Source: Chrysemys picta bellii (lineage: Eukaryota > Chordata > Testudines > Emydidae). Taken from it: a DNA stretch of 64,000 nt. The notes beneath the pieces are model-generated. The model did not search any database, had not been told where the DNA came from, and saw nothing but the letters and a program-made list of their open reading frames with translations. Positions 13,180-25,100 of this stretch are shown in pieces; position 1 is the stretch's first letter; each line of letters starts with the position of its first letter. Position numbers and translations under genes: made by a program. The DNA lies in contig NC_088792.1 of assembly GCF_011386835.1 (NCBI RefSeq), forward strand, positions 218,522,394-218,586,393, in the 5' to 3' direction.

Positions 13180-16100
13180 TAAAAACAAAAGGGTCAGGAG
13201 AATCTGAACCACCAAATTGTTCCACTACCAGAGGCAGAAAATCTGGTGGCCTGAGCTGAAGACTGGAGTTTAGTCCTGGAGTCTCCAGCAACAATATTCC
13301 ACCTCCAAATTCCACCATTGAGGGGCATTAGCCAATGAGGAGAGAAGCTGTGCAATAGAAATAGGTCATTACTCCATGTGCATATCTAAGTTCTTCGAGA
13401 TGGTTGTCCCTGTGGGTGCTCCACTTTAGGTGTCTTGATACCCTGTGCTTGTAATCAGAGATTTGTGGTAGCAGTGCCTGGTTGGGCTGCACATGCACTG
13501 TAGCCATCTCGCACCACATTGAGCGTTTACATAGCAGTGCGCAGCCAACTGTCCCCCTGTTCTTTCTCTGCCTCAGAGAATCGGCCTGAAACTCCGAAGT
13601 AGAGGGGAGGAGGGAGGGTAGTGGAGCACGCACAGGGACACCATCTAGACGAACCTGTTACTGCACAAGGTGAGTAACCCTCTCTTCTTCTTTGAGGAAT
13701 GCCCCTGAGGGTGCTCCACTTTAGGTGACTGTTGAGCAGTGCCCCTCTGTGGAGGGGAGGGGCTTTGGAGTTGGTCTATTGATAGCAGATAACACCGCAA
13801 GTCCAAAGTGAGCATCTGATGCTGACTGTTGTACTAAAGCATAGTGTTTAGTGAAAGTATGGACTGATGCCCAGGTAGCTGCTTTTAAAGTGTCAGTGAT
13901 GGGTCACAGATGCTACCAGTGCTCTGATGGTGTGTGTGCAAACTCCCAGTGGAGGTTGTAGGTTGTTTTGGTAGCACAAATAGATACATCCAGATAGCCA
14001 TTTGGATAGTCTTTTTGAAATGGTTTGAACCATCGAGCGTTCTGTTATGGAAACAAATAGTCTAGATGATTTTCTAAATAGTTTTTGTTCTTTCAATGTA
14101 GAAAGCTAATGCTCTGTGAACATCCAGTGGAGTGAGGCCTCCCTTCCGTGCACATGTGGCTTCGGAAAAAATACATGTAAGTTAATGAATTGATTTAAAT
14201 GAAAAGGGGAGGCAACCTTGCGTATGAACTTTGGATGTGGTTGCAGGATTACTTTATCTTTAAAGAATGTTGTATAAGGTGGGTGCGCCATTAGGACATG
14301 ATGGCAATGAGGAAGGCCACCTTCATGAATAAGGGCAACAAAGAACAAGTTGCAAGGGGTTCAAACGGTTTTCCTGTGAGTCTGCATAGAACAAGGTTGA
14401 GGTCTCAAATGAGTGTAGGGTTTCTTAGTGTGGGATAAGTGTTTTCAATGCCTTTAAGGAAGCATTTAATCATTGGGTGAGCAAACACAGTGACCCCGCC
14501 CACCTTGTCGTGGAAGAAGGTAATAGCAGCCAAGCTTTTTCTGATGGAGCTTGTGGATAGTCCTGATTTTTTAAGTCCTAATAAATAGCTGAGGATCCTC
14601 GGTAGGGGAAACGACTGTGGTACGATCGGTTTTTCTTGGCACCAGGTGCAGAATCGTTTCCACTTATGGATATAGATCTTTCTTGTGCTTAGTAACAGTT
14701 TTTTACTGAACAGTCGGAGACTCACCTTCTCATAACTGTTGTTCTTCGAGATGTGTTGATAATAGAGATTCTAATTAGGTGGGCATGTGGCGTGTGCACA
14801 GTCGTTGGAAAGTTTTTCAAACAACAGCTGGTTTGATTTCCTGAACGGCTTGGAGTGTTCGATATAGAAGGCCAACGCTCGCAGAACATCCAAAGAGTGC
14901 AGCCTATGCTCACGGCTATTGGTATGCAGTTTTGGATAAAAAACATGCAGGAATATGTCTTTGCTGGTATGGAAATGAAACACCACTTTAGGTAGAAAAG
15001 CCAGGTGAGATCTCAGCTGCACCTTGTCTTTGTGGAAAACTGTATAAGGTGGGTCTGAGGTAAGGGCCTTCAATTCAGACACTCTTCTTTCTGATGTAAT
15101 AGCCATTAGGAAGGCTACCTTCCACAACAGGTAAAGGAGGGAACAAGTCACCAGTGACTCGAATGGGGGCCCCCATTAATTTGGAGAGGACCAAATTAAG
15201 GTCCCATGCAGGAGCAGGCTGTCTTATCTGGGGATGTAGCCGGTCCAGGCTCTTGAAAAACCGGCCAACCATAGGGTTGGTTAAAATGGAGCGTCCCGAG
15301 ACTCCGGGGTGGAAAGCTGAGATAGCTGCTAGGTGTACCTTTATGGATGACACTGCCAGGCCTTGCTGTTTCAGGTGCAGGAGGTACTCCAGAACAAGAG
15401 ATAACGTAGCCTGAAGTGGGGGCGTATGACCAGCAGGTGAACCTCTTCCACTTCGCCATATATGTGGCCCTCTTGGAGAGCTTTCTGCTGCCGAGTAAGA
15501 CCTCCCTCCCCAGCTCCGAGCACAGCAGTTGCATGGGATTCAGCCATGAAGCTTCCAGGCCATGAGGTGGAGGGACTGGAGGTCTGGGTAGTGAAGACAA
15601 CTGTGGTCCTCAGTGATCAAGTTGGGGAGGAGCAGCAACATGATTGGCATGTCCATCGACAGATCCAGAAGCGTGGTTTAGCAGTGTTGCTGAGGCCACA
15701 CTGGCACCACCCTCTCCCTGAAAACCCTAATTAGAACCTTGTGCATGAGAGAAATCTGGGGGGAAAGCATAGAGCACACGGCCTCCCCAGGGTAGCAGGA
15801 ACGTGCCCATGATTGAGCCCAGGCTGCTTTTCTGGAAAGAGCAAAACACTGGGCACTTCCTGCTGCTCCGGGTGGCGAACAAGTCGACCTGGGGAAACCC
15901 CCACCTCTGGAAGATGGAGTGAATGACATCCGGCCAGATGGACCACTCGTGGTTGAGGAAGGACCTGCTGAGGTGGTCCACCAGAACATTTTGGACTCTT
16001 GGCAGATATGATGCTTCCAGGTGAATGGAGTGGGCTATACAGAATTCCCAGAGTCTGAGAGCCTCCTGACAGAGGGGCGAGGAACGGGTTCCACCCTGTT

Positions 16101-19100
16101 TGTTGATGTATAACATTGCAGTGGTGTTGTCCATCATGACTGCCACATACTGGCCTTGCAGTTGAGTCTGAAAGGTCCGGCATGTGATACACACAGCTCT
16201 CTGCTCCTTGATACTGATATGGAGAGAGGGCTTGTCCTGTGACGAGAGGCCCTGCGTTTGGAGTTCTCCGAAATGTGCTCCCCAGCCGAGAGCTGATGTA
16301 TCTGTAACTAGAGACAAGGAGAGTTGAGAGCTGTTGAAGGGGACTCCTTCGCAGACTATTTGAGCATTGAGCCACCACTGGAGTGACTCTAGCACCTGCT
16401 GTGGCACAGTGACCACTACATTCAGGCTGTTGCGTCCCGGGCAGTATGTCGAAGAGAGCCATGTCTGCAGAGGCCTGAGCCTCAGCCTGGTATGCCGGAC
16501 TACGTATGTGCAGGAAGCCATGTGACCAAGGAGACTCAGACAACTCCTCGCTGTAGTGGTCGGGTACTTCCTCAGGCCTCAAATGATGCTAGTCATGGCA
16601 GGTGGCACCACTGTACCGCTCAATGCCGAGATCTTCTTTGTCTCCGTGGGTGCCGAGTTGGAAGGTTTCACTTTAGTACGTGAACCTCCATTAGAGCTTG
16701 CCTGCATAGGGTCTTTAGCTTGTCAGGAACACTCAGTGCCATCGGTCCCGGGGCAGATCCTTCAGCAGGAAATTGCTTTCTTTTGGTCGACTCTCAATTC
16801 AAGTGCTTTTCTCTAGCCTTTCTAGGAGCAGGCTCTTCAACAGCCGCTGTTGAAGCAGACCCCCTATCAGAGGCTGCCGCTGGCGACTGATGACCAGAAT
16901 GCAACCTGGACTTGGGGTCGGAGGCTGGCCTGAGGGATTTCTCCATCATGAGGAGCTTCAGTTGGAGATCCCTGGCTATTCTTGTCCTGGCTGTAAGTTT
17001 TCTGCAATGTGGACACTTGAGTAATGTGCGTCTCGCCGAGGCAGTGGACACACTGAGCGCGGCTGTCAGAGACCGGTATGGAGAGTGTGTAAGTTAGGCA
17101 GCATTTAAAACCAGGTGAACCTGGCATGCCTGAGTTGGTCTCTGAGAAAAAACAGGGGTAAACCCTGTTTGAGGCTAAGGCTCTACACCTGTCGGAGAGA
17201 TCGGAGAGGTAGAAGGGAAATTTTTTCTTTTTTTTTATGAAATTAAAGAAATTAGAGTATGGTAAAGGGAAGGGAAGCTAACTACAACTAAGTTAACACT
17301 ACTCTATGAATTATCTACTATAATTTTTTTCTGAAGTAGGAGAGGGTGCTGCTGATCACTCCGACTCAAGCCAAATGTGATAGAGAAGGAACTGGGGGAC
17401 GGTTGGCTGCGGACCACTATGTAATCGCTCGGAGCAGCACAAGATGGCTACGGCGCCTGCATGGCCCAACCGGGCACTGCTACTGCAAACCTCTCATTGT
17501 AAGCACAGGGCATCAAGACACCTAAAGTGGAGCACTCACATTCTTGAAGAATATCATATTTCCTACCCAATTTTTGACAGGAAGGGGTCTTGGGATGGGA
17601 GATAAAGCCAAGGCCAGGCTTAAAACCTGTTGGTGTTAGGAAACGTAACTATTTCAAACCAGACAGCTTAAAAAAATTAATTATTCTCATGAATAATTTT
17701 AAATTGTTTTCACTTCCAACCCCCCATTTATGCAGCAGCTGGTGAAAATACCAGGTGACTTCTCTGAGCTCCATTCCTGTGCTTTTTATTAAGTTTAAAG
17801 GTGAAAAAGTAACAGCAGAAGCAGAATTTCACAATTTAGTTGCTGTGTGTCTTCATCTTACTTTTATTTTTCCATAATTTTCTGTAATCTCATACCGTGA
17901 GCAGCCAAAATACAACAATGATATTGACAGAGGCTAACAGGCAGAGAGCACAGTTCAATGCAAGTAACAATAAAATACTGAGCTTGGGAACCAGCAAAAA
18001 AAATAAAGAGAGTCAAGAGGGAATACATGATGGCTAGAAAGCCATAGTGAGATGCTGGCCTGAAAAGCACAGAATAATGCCCAAAGCATTCAACTTTATG
18101 TGGAGCTGCAGAGAGGAAAGTAAACAGGAAGCAGTAATTTTTCATATGTGCAAATATTAAGGCTAGGAAGTGAGGTTATCACAGTTTAGAAAACTGGCTT
18201 GACACTAGACATGATTTGCAGAACAGCAGCATTTCACTGTAATAAGAATGACACCTGCTCCCACAGATTAGGTTTTTCAAATTTCTGTGCTAGAAAGTTG
18301 AAGCTAAACCAGTTGCCATTCTAAAGGAATGTTATTTTGTAATGACTTCAGAATTTTGTAAGTTACAAATAGATTGATCAAAATTAACTCAAATGAGAAG
18401 AGATGTTAACTATAGCGAGGTTTGTATATGAGAAGTGTTTAATTATTACTGTGATTACTTGGATAACCATACATTTTACTAGAATCTTTGAAAAATAAGG
18501 TAAAACTGGAGTAGACATGCTATTAAAAATTGTGTGTTGGTGATATGGAAACGCACCAAAGAGGAAGCAGAGGAGAAAGGCTCGAGGATCAGTGTCAATA
18601 GGAAAAACTTTCCCTTCAGCAGGAAGCCGTCTGCATCACTAGTGAAAGTACATTGGTAATTATTGTAAGGGAATAAACTGAAGACATTGCCAAGCAATGA
18701 ATAAGAGTTGCTGGAAAAAAAACATATGCTATCAATGTTTGTGAGCCTTATACCTCAAAGTATTTCTTAATGCAGCATTTCCGAAAATGTAAAGTACGCT
18801 CCCCTGAATGAGTATGAAAGATTAGCTGGGATGCCCAGACGTCTCAATTATTCTCTGAACTTTTATTTAAAAACAAGTATCTCTGTTGTGGTTGCAGAAA
18901 AAAACCTTCAAAATGTGACCTCAATGTACCAGATGTAGCAATGCATGCCTGAATTTGCAGATAGCCTGAAACAGTCGCTCTGAGGTGTGAGCCACCCTAT
19001 TTACCTCAATGGGTGCTACTTCAAATTGCCAAGTGATGATACTTTAATGCCATCACTATTATTCTCAACTGCTCATCAAATTAGGTAAGAAAGGAAAGGA

Positions 19101-22100
19101 AGTATAGCATTATGAAGATCTATACCAGCACTTCCCAATATGTCCCATCTGGTGTACATGTGAGAAACTAGCCAGGCAGGGTAAAGAAGATGTTTACATT
19201 AAAATGGATAGGTCTTTAGTTAACATGTGGTGGTGCTACAAAGCACCTTTCATCTTCCTGAATGGGGACTTAGCTTTCAACATTTTGGGAAATGCTGCCT
19301 TAAGGCATTCTGACCTAAGTCACTTATTTGGTATCTGTTTAGCACACATGGAACACAAAACTGTAGGAAGTGTTGGGGTCCACTAGGCATAGCTACCAGG
19401 TAACTCGGGAGAGTGGAAGGCCAAAAGTGCCAATGAAGCTCTTTTGCTCTGGGTCTGTGAACCACAGTGACTCCATCTTGGGAACTCTCACCTACTTCTA
19501 TGCTAACTGCTTACATGCTCTGAAGCAGGCTGAAGCAGAAATGTAATGTCAGCTTTTTAGCAGATGGCTGCAGTTTCACTCACACTAGCAGAAATAATAG
19601 AGATAAGAAGCGGGGTAGTTAGTTTGCAGGCGTCTAACTCAAGGTCGCAAAGACTGGGAAAGTTTTCTCACAAGCTTATGTAGAGCTTATTGTAACTGTT
19701 GTCTAGAAGGGAGGGGTAAGGGGGAACAGCCAGACAAAGAGATGTATGCAAACAGTTTGGAGTATAAAAGGTAAAAGTTGTTTGTATTTGTTGCACTGGA
19801 TTTGAGACATGATGGTCTCCTAGTGCCATTTCAGAGCTCTGAAATAAACTTGGCTTGCTTTCTCCCCTCGGTGTCTTTATTGGTGCCAAGCACACCGGGC
19901 GACGGACCATTGTTGTCCCCTCGAGCCCTTTAGGGCGGGCAACAGAAGGATTTGCTATGTCACATCATTCTCACTTTTACAGAACAGTTATTTTGCCATC
20001 TTCATTCACTGTTTGCGTCCATTTACATTCCATCTCCTTCTTTGGCTTAACCCTCTAATAGGATTAAAATGCACTTACTGGAATTAGTTGCAACACCATA
20101 ATTCATCAGTGTTAGGGTAAACAAAGACAACACGCCACACAGAAAGTTTTACCTGGATGCAGGCTATGAATGGTGGGAAGTAAGACACGGTCATGCTCAG
20201 GAAGCGGTTGAAGTTTTGCAGCAGCTCCTGGGTGATGCAGTTTTTCTCAGAAGGATTCTTAAATTTGTTCATTTCTTTCAAAATTCCAGTAAACAAACTG
20301 CTGAAGAGCTGCTTGGCCAACGGTGGATCTCTCTGTAAATTACCAATAAGGCCACAGAACAAGTGACTAAGGCAATATAACTGATTTCAGCTCAGAGTGC
20401 TAGAAAGAAGGTCCTCATTGCATGCCAAGTATGGTGTATTCCAGACAAAGTGGACCAAATTTGAAGTGTCAAGTCTTCTGAAAGGATTTGAGGGGGCAGT
20501 GAGAGGGGACCACTAGTTTTCTTCACCTAATCACCATATTAGATATTTTGAGGAAGAGCTACCTAATACAGCATCTTTTAAATGTCTCACTCAAAACATT
20601 TGTGAAGTGTGACCCTGTACTTTTACTATATGAAATAAGGCGTTTTCTCTGAAACCTGTTCAGTGAGTGTGCATACAAGTGTCTATAGGAGGGACTGAGG
20701 GCTCAGAATGTATTCTAATCTTCACATCCCACCCAGCCAGGCCACTTGAAAGGACTAGGAGAGGTAGTAACTCCTTCCAGGTGTCCTTCCCAACTGCCCT
20801 GAAAACCTTGCTGCTTGGCCCGCAGACAGCCAACACCCTCCCAAGGACATGAGAGACAGGACAAGGGATCAGCTGGCTCAAAGACAGAATAGGAAGCCAT
20901 CAATGTGTGAGATGGAGCAAAGAGATAGAGATGAACGTATCAGCCCAGATTCACACACATTTATTGAACGGGGGTAGATATTTGCAAGGGTAGCAGAGTC
21001 TAAACCCACCCTGATCTTTAGTGGGACTGGAGTTTAGGCAAACTATTCATGAAGCCTGACTTATGTACCCTTATTCCTCACTATGGTACTGCAATGGGGA
21101 GGGAGAGGGCTAGGGTGGCCAAAGATGCTGTGAGGGCCTGGCCATCAAAAGTGATGAGGAGTCCAGTCCACAACTGCTGCTATTTCCAACTGGGAAACAG
21201 AGTAAAAGGCCAGCTACCCCCTTTTCTTCATTTTTGGTTCCCCAAATTAAGACACTTTAAAGGGGCCTGATTTTCAGAAAGCATTGAACACCCACCATCT
21301 GAAAACCTGGCTCCTTTAAGGTGTTTAAAGTTGGTTACCCCACAACTGAGGTACCCCAAATCACTAATCATTTTGAAAAAAGCTTGGCTGTCACATACTC
21401 AATTTGTCTGGCTGAGAACAGTTTTGGAACATTTGGCTAATGACTTGTGAACAGAAGACAGACCTGTGCCACACCCTGTAGAGGAGTGATTAAGCTGCTG
21501 TATTCAATCTGGATATCAGGAAGGTCTCCTTGTCGGTAACTCCTGTACAGCGTGACCTGAGCATCATGCTTCATCTTCAGCTCAGATTTTATCTCCTGCA
21601 ACAATTGCCAGCAAAAAAGCAGCCTTGATTACATGTAGAGACAAAAGATCATGTAATACCTACTCAGTGACATCTGTTTCTGGTTTAATGGAGGAGATGT
21701 AGTAAACGTGATCAAGTTTAACAATTCCTTTAAAAACTCATATAAAGTGTTAATGGCTTGAAAAACAGTTACAGAAATCATAATAATGAGTTAAAACCAA
21801 ACACCAAAATGATCTTGTTTTATAAAAACAAAATAAACAAATAAAGCCTCTTCCTAAAGCTACTTTCACCCTTCCTTAGTACCACTGCATCTTAGGCCAT
21901 GTCTACAGAAGTGGCATTAGTTTACCTTGAGTCAATTTTCTAACCGATTTACCTAAACCAGTGCAAACCTGTAGATTCATTCTGTTTTAAGAATGGCTTG
22001 TTTCATTTTGGCTTAAACTTATTCCTAATTAATTTAAGCTAAGCAGAAATAAACCTGGTTTGACATGAAATAGGACCATCCAAACAGCCTTTTGCACCAG

Positions 22101-25100
22101 TTTAACTAAATCAGTTTTAAATTACATCTTAAACTAAACAGGTGCAACTCTCTCATGTACACAAGCATTTACTTTTCTCTCCAGATTCCTCTTCCTTTTT
22201 CCTTTTATAAAAGTGAAAATACAGATGGGCTTTGGCAAAGGGGCAGGAGGGAGGATTAACAGTAAAAAGGTCTTGGGGTTTGCTTCCTCCCTATCCCCTG
22301 CAAAAAAACTTACATATATATTGTTACTGCTATCTGGACCACCTGGAATTGCATTTCTGCATCTTGGAAGAGTGTGCATGCTAGCATGGGGAGGGGACTG
22401 AAATTTCTTTTCTTCTGCCCAAATCCTTCCTCTTCCTGCTCTTTTGGGCTTCCCGTTTCTCACCTCCACAGCTCTCTGCCTCATCTTCCTCCTAACCAGA
22501 TCACTCTCTCAAAAAATTACAAGAGATATGTCATGGGGGAACTAGAGCTTTGGTGAAGCACTCAGAGCACTAGAAATTTTTTTGGCTGGTATCTATTCAC
22601 TCCTGCTGCCCCATCAGACATGACAATATTGATGCAAGGCTTTGTCCTCCATGGGTACTTCCTTGTCCAGCTGCATCAGTTTCCAGGCAACAGTGCTTGC
22701 CATTTTTAGTAACATACCCTCATTAAACCTAGCAGAGTCCTCAAAAATGTGAGAAAGGTGAATTTTACACATCTAACATGAATGGGTTAAATAAACAGCT
22801 ACAACAAATGATTTTAGAGAATTTTGTCAAGACCTGACACATAGTAATCTGCAATCTATAAACGCTGAAGGAAATCCAGTATCACACTTTACACAGGCTA
22901 AAATATTATTACTCATATCATCATAGTGCCTAGGAGCCCATCATGGATCAGGACCCCATTGTGCTAGTTGCTGTACAAACACATACTAGCTATGTGACAT
23001 TTCAGGTTATTCCATCAGCCATTTCAGATTCTGTACGTGAGGGTGAACTCTGTCAGAGGTGCATTATAGAACAGGGCTCACTGGACATGTTATCAGGCTT
23101 GTATGTACCTGCAGATCTTGAGTAGAGTACAGAAAATGGCCAGTTTTCCAATGTAGGCATCTAAAAATTGTCAATTTAAATCCATATTTAGGCATCTAAA
23201 AAAAAGGGGGGGGGTGATTTTCAGAGGTAATGAGTACCTTCAACTCTCAGTGAAGATATTGGGACTTGCAGGTGGTCATTACCTTGATTATCAGGACACA
23301 TTAAAGTTACGCACTTAAATAAGACATCTACATTGGAAAACTATGCCCTATGCCAGGGGTTGGCAACCTTTCAGAAGTGCTGTGCCGAGTCTTCATTTAT
23401 TCACTCTGATTTAAGGTTTTGTGTGCTGGTAATACATATTAATGTTTTTAGAAAGTCTCTTTCTATAAGTCTATAATATATAAATAAACTATTGTTGTAT
23501 GTAAAGTAAATTAGGTTTTTAAAATGTTTAAGAAGCTTCATTTAAAATTAAATTAAAATGCAGAGCCCCCCGAACCAGTGTCCAGGACCCGGGCAGTGTG
23601 AGTGCCACTGAAAATCAGCTCGTGTGCCGCCTTCGGCACGCGTGCCATAGGTTGCCTATCCCTGCCCTATGCATACAAGAAACATTTAAGTAATATTAGA
23701 GTTTCACAGTATACCACAACAGCTGAGGATTTTAGAGTTAAGATTAGCCCTTCCATTTTTAACTTGCACCATCGTTCCCAGCAGTTGTGATACAAGTGGT
23801 GCACAAAATCACATTAGTCCAATACCCCCAACACAATATGAGAGAATGGAGTAAATACCCCCAGCGCTTTCCCTACTGGAGAAGTTTAAGTCACACTCAG
23901 CTTTACACACACAATGTATTATAAAACTTGCAATACATAATCACAGATACCATCTCTGTAACAGAACCTATCTAGGTTCTTCCAATGGCACCCAACACCA
24001 TAATTTTCCAATGACATGCTGCTTCTATAGGTAAAATATCAGACTTCTCAAAAACAGCTAACACATCCTATCAGTCCTTAAAGATTTTAACCACTAATTA
24101 TTAAGAAGCAAACAAACCTTTTCTCGTTTCTGCTCAGCAACACCTTTCCTTGCATAAATCAAGCTGAGTTTCTCTTGGTCCTTTAAGAAACGCCTGCGCA
24201 ACCTTAGAATTTCTGCCCGTTCATCTATACCTAATGAATAATAAGTAAGCATCGACAATTTATACTCTTGTTTTGAGTATCAACCTTATAGCTATCCCCT
24301 TAAAGACAACCTTAACTTATTTCAATTTTCATCAGCACTTCCTCATGTACATTCTATGTCTGACCTATAAGTATATAAAAAATTTGTGAGTGAATTGTAC
24401 TATTGTCTATGTGATAAACAGATCGTAAGCTCCTCAGGCCAAGTATTGTATTTTATCCAAGTTCTGAAAAGGATTCACCATGTTTTCAGCTTCTTTAAAC
24501 AACAGAGTTGGACAGATCAAGAGATTTGGCAATAGATTATACAGCTTTCCATTTCAAGCCTCACTGGTTCAAATCCAACCCAGGACAGTAATGGACAAGA
24601 GTCATTCCAATGGCTGTTCAGTGGGGCCCTATATGAAATAAGTCTGTGATCTCAGTCCAACTCTTGGTAAACAGGTGCCCATAAACAACTTACACCATCA
24701 CAACAGACACCCTGGCTAGCAGTCTCAACAGGAAGACAGTGGATTGATTGGCATGGAAACTGGACTACCTCTTTTTACTTTGAGTATATTCCTTTCAGAA
24801 CAGGGCTGAAGTACCTTGACCTGGCAGTGTGAGGTACATTGTCCATGCGGAAGGGGTCAGACTCCAGAGCTGTCTGCCTCACACTTTATTTTTAACTAAC
24901 TATACAAAAAAACTCTAAGCAATTCCAGAACGATTCTAGTGTTTTTCAGACGTGGAGTGGATAAATGAAAGCTCATTTTCAGAGATTGATTTAGAAGAAC
25001 AGTGGTTAATTCTGCTGCCAAATTGGAATCCATTTGAAAAATGTCTGAGGCACTACTCAAATTATTTGAAAAAGAAATAACTGTTTTAATGTTTACTACT

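Larger units (their letters stand above)
13391..17550 (-). mobile_element. Chimeric DIRS retrotransposon
   Basis: DIRS elements use a tyrosine recombinase instead of an integrase and have inverted termini. Here about 190 bases at each end are inverted copies (13391-13580 and 17360-17550; shared block gtgctccactttaggtgtct). Minus-strand order from 17550: gag-like region, RNase H, recombinase, an internal DIRS end, a second recombinase, an internal complementary region, terminus. Most of the reverse transcriptase is deleted, and all frames are broken. Two recombinase regions show it is a recombinant of two elements. Confidence 0.85.
19371..19944 (+). mobile_element. Solo LTR, class I-like, 4-bp TSD
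   Basis: A 574-bp unit with perfect 5-bp inverted ends TGTTG...CAACA and an exact 4-bp duplication gaag (19367-19370 and 19945-19948). A TATA box and an AATAAA signal lie in retroviral LTR order (U3, R, U5). The 4-bp TSD fits gammaretrovirus-like (ERV1) elements. No internal genes remain. Confidence 0.88.

Noticed and set aside
13050..13260. Open frames with His-Thr repeats
   Set aside because: Translation of the (CA)n microsatellite.
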